From contig JAQGDQ010000290.1 of assembly GCA_030141605.1 (NCBI GenBank), positions 60,001 through 124,000 of the forward strand: a DNA stretch of 64,000 nucleotides, written 5' to 3'. A model generated the notes under the pieces. The model was not told the origin of the DNA. It made no database searches and was given only the letters and a program-made list of their open reading frames with translations. The position numbers were made by a program, and so were the translations under genes. Origin of the DNA: Tubiluchus corallicola (taxonomy: Eukaryota > Priapulida > Priapulimorpha > Priapulimorphida > Tubiluchidae). Numbering within the stretch: position 1 is the first letter of the stretch; each line of letters opens with the position of its first letter. Positions 12,617 through 25,614 of this stretch are shown piece after piece.

Positions 12617-14214
12617 TTAAATAAAACTATTCAAATTATTTCATTAAATAGGTTCCTGTGCTGGTATATATTTTAAAAACCACTGTTGTCTTGTTAAGAA
12701 GAAACTGAACACGATTTTTATCAGTCTCGGATGACTTAATTAGGTTCAATAACCGTAAAATAACAGCTTTTAGTAACGACTCGAGGAAGTTAGTTTTCGT
12801 TTTTGTCATTTTCTGTTTCTTATATGTTTTGATGAAATTCTTTAAATTCTTTCCGTAGCTGCCGGATGGAGCTCAAAATTCGTGAATTTATTTACTTTTT
12901 CTGGGTAATTTCGTAAAAGCGACGATAGTAACCAACCACATGTTTTCATCATACATGTATATGATTACATTCATTACACACTTTCCTCGCTTGTCAGTCC
13001 TCGGTAGCCACAGGGCAAGATGTTATTAAGTCTTACATGATTTATCAATCTAATTTGTAAGTAATTTTAGCAAAGCGCTGATTGTAATAAACCGCATGCA
13101 ACACGACGAGCACTTAATGCAGGAATTATTTACACTACGGAGCAATATATTAATAAGTATCAACATTTTCATGAATTCATTTTGTTAAGGAATAATTTTA
13201 GAAAAGCGCGAATAAGCCTTTTCACAGCTTCGTTGTGCGCATGCGCAGTTGCTGTGGACTGAAAAATAAGTGTGCCATATCAACACGTCTTAACTACGAC
13301 CGTCACGTGACATTTAGGTAAAGTAAAGCCGCTGCCCGCCTCAGTTCGGTAACTTCAGTTGTTTTACATGGATTTTACTTAATTATGCATTCGACTGACT
13401 TAGTAACAGGATCTTTACTTGGGAACAAGAAAAAAATGAACTAGGTAAAAGGTTCTAGCTAGCTGTTAAAGCTGCTACTATTGCAATAGTTTGGGCTGCG
13501 AGGCGTTATCAAGTGCACACAAATGCTATGTACACACTTATTCTAGAAAACTGTGCACTGTTACATAGCAAGCAGACGCCGATGCTAGCATCTCATATCT
13601 TTGCATAGTTTCAGAATGAAAAAAGATAGGAAATCTCTCATTTTCAGCATCATTCCCGACATTCATTTGTCATGAAGCAGCTGCTTGGCTCGTCACTCAG
13701 AACAGACGCCCGATAAGCTTCACTAGCTCTGAAGCCCTTCTTGTTTACAATAAAAACATCGCAAGCAGCTGCATTGCTGTTTCAATGTTACATCAAATGG
13801 GCTTCCTCTCTCTGCAGCCTATCAATCCGCATTAATTGATGACGCAGGGAGGCCTGTCATTAACCCTATACCCTTACTAACTCGAATCCAAGCGAACATG
13901 ATAGCTAATTTGATTACTTTGATGAAAGTGGTTTGCCGGGTAAATGTTATTAATCATGCTTTGATTAGCAGCTGCGATGTGTATTCATTTAGCAGGAAAT
14001 GATGTAATTAATTAATAGTTCATGAACGATCGCTAATTATCTCTAAAAACATGGTTTTTGCTTTGGTTGTGTTTCAAGGTTACCTTGGTTCTCAGCTTTG
14101 TGTTTGTTTGTCATTGATTTTCACTGTTGGCTTCTAAGCAATCATTAAATACCGAACAATTTTTACCCTATTGAGACCCCAGGCGCACTATTTGAAAGTT
14201 GAAACTGATAGATG
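12617..14214. other. Unassigned DNA
   Basis: Nothing recognisable between the SINE copy and the trinucleotide repeat. Confidence 0.5.
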
Positions 14215-14340
14215 GCGCTACAACTACTGCTACTGGTACTGCTACTGCTGCTATTGCTGCTACTGTTACTACTGCCACTACTGCTACTATTGCTACCACT
14301 ACTGCTACTGCTGCTGCTACTGCTACTACTGCTACTACTG

Positions 14341-14421
<81 letters not shown>

Positions 14422-14703
14422 CTACTACGACTACTACTACTACTACAGCTACAGCTACTGCTACTGCTACAGCTACTGCTACAGCTACTGCTACTGCTAC
14501 TGCTACTACTACTGCTACTGCTACTGCTACTGCTACCGCTACGGCTGCTGCTACTACTGCTACTACTGCTGCTGCTGCTACTACTGCTGCTACTACTGCT
14601 ACAGCTACTGCTACTGCCACTGGTACTGCTACAGCTACTGCTACCATTGCTGCTACTGTTACTACTGTTTCTATTGCTACTGCTACTACTACTACTACTA
14701 CTA
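14215..14703. repeat. Trinucleotide repeat, (CTA)n with CTG variants
   Basis: About 490 bp of CTA/CTG/CCA triplets with a pure (CTA)n core near 14343-14420. Long open frames on both strands are a trivial consequence of the period. Confidence 0.95.
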
Positions 14704-16080
14704 GACCGCCAGAACTTGAAAAAATAGCTAAACGTACTTTGTAAGTAATTCCCATTATGTTAGAAATTGAAAGTTAGATTAATATCTCAGAAAACCAAAG
14801 GTTGTGCGATTCTGTGATCAGGTAGCGGTCGACTCTGAAAAACTGTTTTACTGCATTGTCCCCTTTATGATGATATTCGCACTTTCATATTCCAGAAAAC
14901 TGTTCACACGTCATTCTTGTTAGGAACAGTGGGAGCTGTCGTATGTGAAGTAAAACCGGCTAAGTTTAGTTGAATTCATCCACCTTTACTTTTGTCGTGT
15001 ATTGTAAACTTTTGCTTAATCACGTATCTTGAAACAGACTTGTCAAGCACCTTATCCTCGAATGTTTTAAATAAGAAAAATCCTGGCTAAATTTCACGGC
15101 GAACTTAGCCACCTTGGTAAGTAGTTTTCGAAGCAATCAGTTCCGGGCTTCACAAATGCATTAGGGTGGTTTTAAAACCTTAGTTTAATGACTATAAATG
15201 CAATGAATGATACAAAAACTGGGGTAGCGGAAAATTATAAAATTTGCAGTCCATTCATTATTCTTTTCAAGAATTTATCACAGGTGGATCACATTACTAT
15301 ATAAAATAAAGTAGTTGTATTAACTTTATATCATTGAAAAAGTGGTTATACATTTTAGTTTAATATTTTAAGCGGATAGTAAACATTAATAAAACTACTG
15401 TTAGTTTTGAAAAGTTTGTAACCATAGTCGAGAGAAAGCTGTATTTTTCTATACTATTCTCTAAGTGTTTATCTGGCATAAGCTGTTTAGTAAATTCGCG
15501 CAAGCTGGTGTTTTTAACACAACGTTTGATTGAATGCTGCATTCTTAATGTTCCTTATTGCGCTTTGCTAGCGCGGAAATGAGCTAATTACGGGTAGGTT
15601 TCTATTATAGGTGTCAAATTTGCAAAAGTTATGTATCATAAAAATCACAATCTTCTAATCCTGACTCTCATTTGAGTTAATAGAGACTAGTGACAGTTTT
15701 TACAAATCACAGAAAAAAATCGTTATGTCATAACTTTTTAACAAGAACGAAAGCTTGAAAAAAATTATGAATGCCAGTGCACGATTTCTGTAGAAAGTAG
15801 TTAAAAATTTGCTCCACGATTCTTTTTTGCGTAAAATCTCTCTGTACCAAAAATGCACGAGTCGAAGGGCGGATCAAATCGCGTATATCGCTTTTTCGTT
15901 TATCCGCAACGTCAAATCCTCAACCTTAAATCCGCTACCTCAAAATCCGCCTCTGTACAAATCCGCATCCGCAAAACTCGGATTTACGAAAAATTTGAAA
16001 TTGGCGTTCCGCGAGCTGCAGATCACCGCATATCATCATGGCCTATCAACGGTTTTTTCTCACGGTTTTATCGTCGCAAC
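14704..16080. other. Unassigned DNA
   Basis: Mostly AT-rich. The segment 15850-16075 has repeated ATCCGC words and may be part of a transposon. Confidence 0.4.
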
Positions 16081-16560
16081 CTAGCGACATCGACAACATC
16101 ACATAAAGTTTCTCAGCTAAACTATGACCTTTCCTCTAAAGGCTGTAAAGATAATAACGGTCATCCAGTGTTGCCGAATTGTAACTGTGGATTTCGATTT
16201 GAGTCTGTTGAACACTTTTTGTTGCACTGCCCATTGTATCAACAAACTAGGATTGTTATGTTTGATAAACTAAATGAAATACTTCTGCCCGAAAACGTTA
16301 ATATAGCTGTCTTAGGAAATAATGATCTGTTGAAGTTGTTATTATTCGGTAAAGATGAATTCAACTATGTTGCTAACTGTAAAATATTCCAATGTATACA
16401 TGACTTTATATTACGTACTAAACGCTTCCAGTAGTTTCTATCTGATATGAAATGCATCATTCTTAAATAATCGTGCATTAATATTTACTAACCGTCATTT
16501 TTTACTAATGTCTAATGTATCACTGTAATAAAACTTTAGTATACTAAAGTATACTAAAAA
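16081..16560 (+). mobile_element. Non-LTR retrotransposon C-terminal fragment with CCHC-like motif
   Basis: The frame ending at 16434 encodes PNCNCGFRFESVEHFLLHCP followed by YQQTRIVMFDKLNEIL. The C-x-C-G...E-x-x-E-H-F-L-L-x-C-P motif is the zinc-knuckle-like C-terminal block of several LINE clades. The 5' limit near 16081 is inferred from the change of sequence character; the 3' limit is uncertain. Confidence 0.65.
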
Positions 16561-17143
16561 CTAAGTATAGTCTATTCTTACTGTAAATGTTTTTGTAAAT
16601 AGTGTATAAAATCTGTTGTGGTGAGGATCTTAAATCATGTTGTACAAACTGCCTGATCCAATCCTAAATAACTTATGTTTAAACTAACATCACATAGTTA
16701 CTAGTGTTTCATATATCTCCCCCCCCCCCCCCCCGTATTTCTCTAAGATTGCTCCCAACGTTGTACAACATGGATTTAAGCAGGTTAGCTAAAGTCGCAG
16801 CACATGTACTTATGAGAAGCCATTTGTAATTAGGAGAAGGTAATTATTATTCATTACCTCTTCACAACATTTCACAAGAGAAGCTGAACCTTATCATTTG
16901 TTTTCATTTGCACCACCTCTAGCAGCTCATAAGATTCATAATGAATAGAAAATGGAGAACATATTCGTCCCTCAGGTCTCCAGATATATTTATTAAAGGC
17001 AATGCGTATATTTTTTGCATTATTGTATTTTGTGACATTTATGCTTTTATCAATGTGCATTCACCTTGAGTTTTCCACGAAATAATGTAATCGAAGTGTG
17101 TTAGGTGTATTTTTAAAAACTTCAAAACACCATCTTTTCTTAA

Positions 17144-17753
17144 AGCAAAACCGGACCCAATTTTAAACTGTAGGTCAAAACAATCGACTTTTTAAAAAAT
17201 TGAAAGGAAACATACTATTTTTTTTTCAAAAACGACTTACGTGAAAGAGTTATTGTCACACGAACACAATTTCACGTTCGCGCCACTAGTTCTTCGCTGT
17301 TATGTGCACTTCGCCATTCGCTAGTTAGACGGGTACTAGTGCCTGTATTTCGGAAACGCATCGCAAAAAACAGGTGCTGTATCTCTCAGTTCAGAATTGT
17401 TAGTTTGTGACGAACTGCATACGTTCGACAGCTCATGCGTGAGCACGGCGGTAAATTTGATATTTGAATTTTTATCTTAATTTTGCTTAGTTTTAGTACA
17501 ACACACTGAATAGTAGCACTGTACTTCAATTTTCGTTTTCACAAGCACGTGCAACACGCCCGTGATATTTCTGATGTTGAAAATTATGTTAGTTTGTGAT
17601 ATCATCTATAGTTGGGCTCGACCGCCTTTAATTAAGTTTTTAATCTATAATTTAATTATCAGAAACGCTTTTGCAATGTTAACTGTGTTAAGATATATAC
17701 TTTTTATCGGATTTGAAAATGGGGCAGAATACGAAAAGTCATTCTGTCTTCCT
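17144..17753 (+). mobile_element. TTAA-flanked MITE, copy 1
   Basis: A non-coding element of about 610 bp with short imperfect inverted ends (AGCAAAACCGG and the complement of TCTGTCTTCCT). Both ends abut TTAA (17140-17143 and 17754-17757). TTAA is the target of piggyBac-type transposases. Three more copies lie at 30.5, 31.2 and 48.4 kb. Open frames in it are not conserved between copies. Confidence 0.75.
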
Positions 17754-17810
17754 TTAATGATGAGGCCCACAATTTTGTAGACAAGTACGCAGCGTATTTC
17801 GTATGGCAGA

Positions 17811-18237
17811 GTTGTTGTTGGCATCCTTCTGTCTCAGAATACAATGGAGTGTGCGCCAAGAGAGTCAGTTATTGATCACATTGATGGAGCTGCAGCGTCG
17901 ACTGTGGCAGAGCAATGCGATCCTTGAACCACTGGAGTGACCTCTCCAGGGCGCACGCCTGGGCAAAGTGTATGGAGATCCTGAGTTGCCCAGACCGCAG
18001 TAACCCCCTCTCTTCCTCCCTGGTGTAGTCCAAAGGAAAGCGGAGCGATACGTTTGACACCAGGTTGGCTGCAGGAGTTGCCGGAGTCAGTGAGCATGCT
18101 GCACTGGTCCGCCTTCGGGTCTCCTCTCATGATTTCGAAGGTTTACTCCTCTACACATGGCCGTTGGATCACTTGACCTCCTCCACCCTCTAGCCGTTGG
18201 CTGCCTTATGCAGCTCCTCCGCCTAGTGCCGAGATAG
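17811..18237 (-). mobile_element. SINE body copy, 5' truncated
   Basis: This copy has the same orientation as the 41-kb copy and covers the body from TATCTCGGCACTAGG through to the tail GGATGCCAACAACAAC. It stops just where the 5S-body junction would start. No convincing target-site duplication is seen. Confidence 0.8.
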
Positions 18238-19138
18238 TGAAATGACGGCAGGCGTACAACACACCCACAATAATGACGTCATTATCATGCAATATACACA
18301 TTGTTGTAGTTAAAAATTTTTAATGTCAGTCATGCAGATGACATAATGAAGTCTGCGTTGATATTTACTTTTGTAACAACAATGAACACCAATCCAAAAC
18401 TAGTCAGTATGGTTTTAGCGAAATCTTTTAGTATAAATGTAACAACATGGATAAGATGAGCATGAAGTTCGAGGCTGATTTCCAGGATGTGATTAACGTC
18501 AATGTTACCAGAATCTAAAGATTATTATGAGAAAATGCAATGACTTCCGGTTACATTTCGCCCCCCCCCCTCGGATCCACCTGTGAGACAGCATCGCATC
18601 CACCAGACAAGACAAGTGCATCCTGGTACATTCTGACCGTAACATGATGATGTTGCATAGGTACTATGAGTCAAAAGATTAAATGACAATTGAATTAAAA
18701 TTAAAATTAATGAAATTGAAATTAAAAACAATAATAATTGGCATTTGACTAAATCTACAAAAGGCAATACAGAAAACAATATTTGGTTAACATAAGTGGT
18801 TGGTACATGTTCATCGATATAAGTAATCAATACAGAACTATTGATATAAATAGTTCGTATGTGGCTAGATAGTTCGTAATAGTTCATGTTTATGAGAATC
18901 TAAGGTTGTTATGGGACAATGTAATGGCATCCTATTGTACAAGTATGTTATAATTATATGCAACCTTTTTAAATAAATGGAAATGTTAGTCGTTGTTTTT
19001 TTTGCTTCAATGGGTAGGTCATTCCACGTGCTGATTACAGATTTGCGTATAGATTTGTGACCATATTTCTTCTCTCAACGAATTTCTCCGATACTGTTCT
19101 TAATTTTCACATGTTGCTTAAATCATAAATTTTCTACA
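18238..19138. other. Unassigned DNA
   Basis: No gene recognised; a C run at 18561-18570 is the only notable structure. Confidence 0.5.
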
Positions 19139-20466
19139 ATTGGTGTCCTGAAATTGGGTTTGTGTTATTGGTTCTCTGCACTGTTTTTGATGGGCAGTTG
19201 GTGTCCTGAAATTGGGTTTGTGTCATTTGTTCTCTGCACTGTTTTTGATGGGCAAGTGGTGTCCTGAAATTGGGTTTGTGTCATTTTTTCTCTGCACTGT
19301 TTTTGATGGGCAGGTGGTGTCCTGAAATTGGGTTTGTGTCATTTGTTCTTTGCAATGTATTTGATGGGCAGTTGGTGTCCTGAAATTGAGTTTGTGTCAT
19401 TTGTTCTCTGCACTGTATTTGATGGGCAGTTGGTGTCCTGAAATTGGGTTTGTGTCATTTGTTCTCTGCACTGTTTTTGATGGGCAAGTGGTGTCCTGAA
19501 ATTGGGTTTGTGTTATTGGTTCTCTGCACTGTATTTGATGGGCAGTTAGGTGTCCTGAAATTGGGATTGTGTCATTTGTTCTCTGCACTGTTTTTGATGG
19601 TCAGTTGGTGTCCTGAAATTGGGATTGTGTCATTTGTTCTCTGCACTGTTTTTGATGGTCAGTTGGTGTCCTGAAATTGGGATTGTGTCATTTGTTCTCT
19701 GCACTGTTTTTGATGGGCAAGTGGTGTCCTGAAATTGAGTTTGTGTCATTTGTTCTCTGCACTGTTTTTGATGGGCAGTTGGTGTCCTGAAATTGGGATT
19801 GTGTCATTTGTTCTCTGCACTGTTTTTGATGGGCAAGTGGTGTCCTGAAATTGGGTTTGTGTCATTTGTTCTTTGCACTGTTTTTGATGGGCTGTTGGTG
19901 TCCTGAAATTGGGTTTGTGTCATTTTTTCTCTGCACTGTTTTTCATGGGCAGTTGGTGTCCTGAAATTGAGTTTGTGTCATTTGTTTTCTGCACTGTATT
20001 TGATGGGCAGTTGGTGTCCTGAAATTGGGTTTGTGACATTTGTTCTCTGCACTGTTTTTGATGGGCAGTTAGGTGTCCTGAAATTGGGTTTGTGTCAATT
20101 GTTCTTTGCAATGTTTTTGATGGGCAGTTGGTGTCCTAAAATTGGGTTTGTGACATTTGTTCTCTGCACTGTTTTTGATGGGCAGTTAGGTGTCCTGAAA
20201 TTGGGTTTGTGTCAATTGTTCTTTGCAATGTTTTTGATGGGCAGTTGATGTCCTGAAATTGGGTTTGTGTCATTTGTTCTCTGCACTGTTTTTGATGGGC
20301 AGTTGGTGTCCTGAAATTGGGTTTGTGTCATTTGTTCTCTGCATTGTTTTTGATGGGCAGTTGATGTCCTGAAACTGGGTTTCTGTCATTTGTTCTTGCA
20401 CTGTATTTGATGGGCAGTTAACGTCCTGAAATTGGGTTTGTGTCATTTGTTCTTTGCACTGATTTT
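19139..20466. repeat. Minisatellite, 58-bp unit, about 23 copies
   Basis: The unit reads TTGGTGTCCTGAAATTGGGT, TTGTGTCATTTGTTCTCTGC and ACTGTTTTTGATGGGCAG. Single-base insertions (CAGTTAGGTG) and GGGATT/GAGTTT variants occur in clusters. The array stops just before the acceptor of the exon at 20487. Confidence 0.95.
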
Positions 20467-20486
20467 GAAGATCTGTGTTTTTTCAG

Positions 20487-20743
20487 GACCTTGCAAACGT
20501 TTCTGGGATGACCACAGCGTCTCATCCGATAAACGCTACAGCGTCTCCGCAACTGGTATGAGCGTCGACTACGGAGCGGTGGCGAATCCGCACGCGGCAG
20601 AAACCGGAACGTCCACCAATGGTTTCTCCACAATGGTCACTCGGGTCCAGCAAACTGACCACGGTCAGCCAAAAGAGATGATTCATTTAAACCCGAAAGA
20701 ATGCCAGCAGAAGAAGCCCGCTGTTTCTGTGGAAAGTATATAA
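20487..20743 (+). CDS. Terminal exon of an unidentified plus-strand gene
   Basis: A strong acceptor (tgttttttcag, ending 20486) is followed by an 85-codon frame, entered in phase 1, that ends at a TAA (20741-20743). GC content rises sharply against the flanks and the frame uses balanced codons, both typical of a real exon. The product starts PCKRFWDDHSVSSDKRYSVS, is hydrophilic and rich in S, T, G and Q, and has no membrane segment. It ends in VSVESI, which fits a class III PDZ-binding tail (acidic residue at position -2), although six residues prove little. I do not recognise the family. The upstream exons should lie to the left but could not be identified. The 58-bp minisatellite array ends about 20 nt before the acceptor. 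Confidence 0.6.
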
Positions 20744-21924
20744 GTTTGTCGAGATTGTGCGAAATTATGAAATGTTGTTTCCCACCATCGGGACCTTCTG
20801 GTGCCCCACCCACACCACATAAGCCTGTATTTAAAATACTAGATTCTCTTATGATCAGTGTCCAGTGTTACATATAATGACATTATTTACTGTTATTTAC
20901 GTCTATCAGTAAACGTTAAACTTTGCTACTTTGAAATTTCAATCTCATCAATAATGATGGGATATTCCAGACTTGTTTTAAAACAAGGTTGTTTGAGCAG
21001 TCACTTCTACCGAGTGGCAAATTACATTTGTTTGATCATCTAGAAATGTGAAGAGATTAAGTAATTAAGAGAAAAAACCAAAATAACTTAATGAGGTAAT
21101 CTCTGGTTTATAATGTTGTATAGTGTATAAGAAGGCAGCAATATTCTTACTGACGATGTGTATTAAATAATGTTGAGGGTCAATTATTAATATATAGAAA
21201 GCTGAAGTGGTTATTAAAACTTAATCCACTTCATGTCATTACTGCTTAGAAGAACTGATATCATTACATTAACGGGGAAAAATTGAAAACGTCCAGCCCG
21301 GGAATTGAACCCTGGACCAAACCGATGCACATCGTTGCACATAACCATAAAATTAAAAGCCTATACAACCCCAGCAAACATGTTATCATGTTAAGAATTT
21401 AATTTGACTTTAAAGGCTGTTTGGTATCCCAAGTTATAATCTATAGCAATCTTAATCAATATTTACAATTCGTTTCTGTATATAAACATAATTAATTGCG
21501 TCAGACGATTTTTTATAATAATCTAATTAGTTGGAATAATGTTTAACTTCTCATGAAATGCAATGATTTGAAATATCAAGCTAATCTTTTTGCAGTACTA
21601 TAAAAAGATGATATCTTGTACAGCGATTTCCGTTTGGTCCAATTTGCGAGTTTTGCTTTGCTGCTTAATTTTTGCATTAATAATAATTGTGATACATTAT
21701 GAACAGGTGTACAATAGACATAATTTATATAATATAATATAGTATAGAAAGCTATTTTAGCAAGTCACAACCGTTCTATGGCATAGTAGAGATCAAAGTG
21801 TATAAGTATAAGTACAGAATGTATATAGGCCATGAATTTTTTTATACTTTCCTGAATTTTGGTGAGGATTCTCCATATAATTAAAAAAACTTTTCTTGCT
21901 ACCTGCGGAACTCTTAAGTGGTAG
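20744..21924. other. 3' flank of the orphan exon
   Basis: Presumed 3' UTR and intergenic DNA. An ATTAAA occurs near 21162, but no polyadenylation site can be fixed. Confidence 0.4.
21290..21365 (-). other. tRNA-like T-arm/B-box segment
   Basis: CCAGGGTTCAATTCCCGGG forms a T-arm-like hairpin with a B-box-like GGTTCAATTCC, followed on the minus strand by GCTGGACGTTTT. The rest of a tRNA cannot be folded. Likely a fragment of a tRNA-derived SINE. Confidence 0.35.
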
Positions 21925-22105
21925 TTTTTGTAGTACCCGGAATGCGTATGCGTTAAGAGGCGCTTATGTAGCTGCCGGAATGCGTATGCACTAAGTGGTG
22001 TTTATGTAGCTTCCGGAATGCGTATGCGTTAAGTGGTGTTTATGTAACATCCGGAATGCGTATGCGTTAAGCGGTGTTTATGTAGCATCCTGAATGCGTA
22101 TGCGG
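21925..22105. repeat. Short tandem array, 38-bp unit, about four copies
   Basis: Repeats of CGGAATGCGTATGCGTTAAG plus TGGTGTTTATGTAGC. Inverted relatives of the core (GCATACGCATTCCGG) occur at 22249-22263, so array and inverted copy together may be part of a decayed transposon. Confidence 0.8.
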
Positions 22106-22669
22106 ATGTGTTTCCATTGCGGGATAGCTGCGGAATAAAAAAATCAATAATAAATAACTGCAGGAAAAAATAACGCATTACGCAGGTCTGATAAACGGGT
22201 GCATTGAAGACAACGTAAAGCGATTTTATCTCTTCCGCATCCGCATTACGCATACGCATTCCGGTTGCTACTCAAACGCCATTTTAGGCATTTATGCGGT
22301 GCGTAATGCTGCGTACTAGAGAAAACTCCAATAGCAAAAGAAAATTCCTTTTTCAAACTAAATTTTCATGTACGGCTTAAAAGTGATGCATGAACAGAAT
22401 AATAATAATAATGTTGTCTGTATTATTCAGTCAATTTGTATTTTAAGCACCAGTATGAGAGGGATTTTAAAGCAAGGAATACTTGTATAAATTAGCATAT
22501 GTAATTTCGCTCAGACATATTTTCGTTTAGAATATAATTGTTCGCTTGGACGTTGTTATATGCACACTATGTAGCTGATATTTGCTATTTTTGTTCATTA
22601 TAACATTATTTTAGCAATTTGTAAACGAAATCAAACATTATGCGCTTCGTTTTTCATGTTTTGAAAGTA

Positions 22670-23178
22670 CAGCAACGTGAAACACAGGATGTGATGCACA
22701 GGAATTGAAGTACAGGAAGTGATGCACATGAAATAAAGTACAGGAAGTGATGCACAGGAAGTGATGCATAGAAAGTGAGGTACAGGAAGTGGTGCACAGG
22801 AAATAAAGTACAGGAAGTGATGCACAGAAAGTGAAGTACAGGAAGTGGTGCACAGGAAATAAAGTACAGGAAGTGATGCACAGAAAGTGATGTACAGAAA
22901 GTGATGCACAGGAAGTGATGAACAGAAAGTGAACTACAGAGGAATTGAAGTACAGGAAGTGATGCACATAAAGTGATGCACAGGAAATGATGCACAGAAA
23001 GTGAAGTACAGGAAGTGATGCACAGGAATTGAAGTACAGGAAGTGATGCACAGGAAATATTGCACAGAAAGTGAAGTACAGGAAGTGATGCACAGGAAAT
23101 AAAGTACAGGAAGTGATGCGCAGAAAGTGATGTACAGGAAGTGATGCACAGGAAGTAAAGCAGAAGAAGTAAAACACA
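22670..23178. repeat. 14-bp tandem repeat rich in GGAA motifs
   Basis: About 36 copies of a 14-bp monomer (ACAGGAAGTGATGC and variants such as ACAGGAAATAAAGT and ACAGAAAGTGAAGT). As 14 is not a multiple of three, all three minus frames stay open and encode H/F/L/C/S-rich periodic peptides. I regard these as non-coding. Confidence 0.9.
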
Positions 23179-25614
23179 GGGCGCATTTGATCGGGTTTTC
23201 TCAGAGATTTTCTCAGAGTTTTCAACAGCAGGTTTCTCAGAGATTATTATCCCCCCTAGTGCAATTACATGCGCAGATTGGTTTAGTGAAAAGGAAACAT
23301 TTTTATAAGCATTTTTTGTACAAGAGCACTACAGACTTGAAGAAAGAATTCACTAGAGCAACAATATAAATAAAAAGCAGCAAAACAATAATAATGAAAA
23401 ATAGATAAGTTTGATACAATTAACAATACGAATTACAGACATAATTTTAAAATGCCTTTTCGACCACTTATAAATTATAGTTTAAATTCAGAATAGTACA
23501 AATGTCTTGACGTACATCTGCTAATGAATCAATAATATTGCTGTGGGACAACTGAGGCTTATAATACTCTCTATCAAGCACAAATTTTAACTTTTTGGAA
23601 GTTTTGCTGACCAGTTTGTCTAGTACTAACACTAGTAATGACGTGTTATCTGTGACAAAATACGTAGACGCAAAGCATTTGCAATTTTACATATTTAATT
23701 AATAGTTTTTACACAAAAACGCTAAGTTATTACAGTAAAATCTTGTTATCAATAAAATCACCACTATCATTAAATATTGAAGACTGATATTAATATCACC
23801 TAAGACACATTAGTATAAGAAACATTTTCATACCACACGCAACAAAAAGCAAGTTAATGAATTTACATTAAGAAAAAATCAAAAAACAAGTAAAAAACTT
23901 CTAAAAACATTTGTAGAAGATTAGAAGTTTTGTATTTACAGATAAAAGAGAACGTACATTTCATACACCTTTTGTTTTAATATAATAAAAAAAATTTATT
24001 TACAAATACTTTTATCATGTCAGTTACATTAGTAAACATGTGGTTACAATTTTGTCTTACCAACACCGTTATGCAGAACAATGTCAACTGGGGCTAAATT
24101 AACTACAACATTGTAATTTCTTGAGGTAGCCAGTGATACAGTGCTCACTAACTGACCTAGTTTATGACAGTATAAGTGTATTGTAAGCGTAGCACTGACT
24201 TTTTCCAAAATTAATCTAAAGTTTTGCAATCTAATTAGGTATTATAATAATTATAAGCACGGTTTAATCTATTCTGCACCAATAATGCGTCCTGTACTAA
24301 AATTTCTATAATACACTGTTATTTATCTTGCACTTTTCCTCAGAAAAAAGTCGTATTATTACTGAAATAGTAGCAGTAATATTGCAGCAACCAAGACGCT
24401 AATGAATACTTAAATTTCATATTTCGTTATAATGGGTAGCGGATATTTTCGGTTGTGAAGAATGTGGTGACAGAGATGCATCTCGTTTTCTCACTGACGT
24501 CACGAAACTTGTCACCGTTTTCACCGTCATCAATGTATGGCGATCGGCAGCTATCATTTCTTAATCTCGACGTGTGTTGCCTTTTCCTGAAAAACATGTC
24601 ATTATTCTGTATAATATTTTAAAACGAGTTCTTGTGTCCGCTTCTCCATCTGTATGTACAGTAAGTCCTCGCTTAACGACTCCCCGCTTAGCAACATTTC
24701 GTTTTAACGACGGTGAGCATTTGTCACCTTTTCCTCACTTAATGACGCACGGTTCACTTTAACGACATTTTTTTAGTTTGCTCAAAGTTATTTTTTATTT
24801 GATCAACAAATTTTTTACCATATTTCAAGCATTAAAAGTGTACATACTAAGTTATTCTATTCTAAAAATGGGCTAGTAACATAAAACAGTACAATTCTTA
24901 TATGTTCTTGCTTCCTGGCTGACTAATAAATGCTAGCAGTTTGAGCAAGCCTATTCGCGATTTGCTCTCCTCTAATCACCTGAGTGCAAACTTTATGTGA
25001 AAGAATTTTGCCACAACCTGTTTGTATAGCAACCAAACTGGGTGTCTAGATGAAATTACACATACATATATACGCACACATACATAATCTTTATTTAAAG
25101 GAACATTATCTAAGGACATAGAACTTCAATAATGTGGATAGTCAGTCTGTCTATTTGTATGTCCTGCCGTTATTCGCGTGACGTAACGCACAACAAGCTT
25201 TAAAGAGATAGTAGATGGCAAGTAGTCACTGTGTCCGTCGTCAGGTGGCGAAACAGCACCACCTCTAAACTACAAAAAAATCTCAGCATACACAAAGACA
25301 TTTAGACACTAGTATGTATTGTTTATTTTTTATTGTATTACTGGAAGAGTCACACAAAAATGATAAAAAAGCTTTCTTTGTTTATCCCTGGTTCATTGGC
25401 ATTGTTCACATACCCTATAAGAAATATGACGTACGTGAGTTTATACTAACAGCATCTTTCTCCTTCCTCAAGTCAAAGTTCCCTAGCATGCTGACTATGG
25501 CAGTCTTTGCGACTAACAACGTTTTCCCCTTACAAGCACCCCATCGAATCAAAGATATTTTTCCTCCACACGTACCATTAGTGCTAACAACATTTTTTCT
25601 TTTTTCACTGATAG
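23179..25614. other. Unassigned AT-rich DNA
   Basis: Apart from the Tigger-like end at 24.66 kb nothing is recognised. A minus-strand frame at 24056-24213 has a GTAAGA donor but no recognisable product. Confidence 0.45.
24660..24785. mobile_element. DNA transposon end, pogo/Tigger-like
   Basis: TACAGTAAGTCCTCGCTTAACGAC opens a segment with repeated SCTTAACGAC-type words. CAGTA-start termini next to TA are typical of pogo/Tigger elements. No opposite end was found, so this is a fragment. Confidence 0.35.

Noticed and set aside
12299-12676. 125-codon plus frame
   Set aside because: It lies within a SINE body that occurs three times and the frame is not preserved in the other copies.
14168-14755. 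Long frames (170-195 codons) on both strands encoding poly-A/V/T/L
   Set aside because: They are produced by the CTA/CTG trinucleotide repeat and have no start context or domain.
22638-23225. 195-codon minus frame rich in H, F, C and S with periodic sequence
   Set aside because: All three frames are open because of the 14-bp repeat; no signal peptide or membrane logic, so not a gene.
24044-24229. Minus frame with acceptor-like tttag and donor GTAAGA
   Set aside because: No recognisable product or partner exons. The GC content is not raised and the frame is short.
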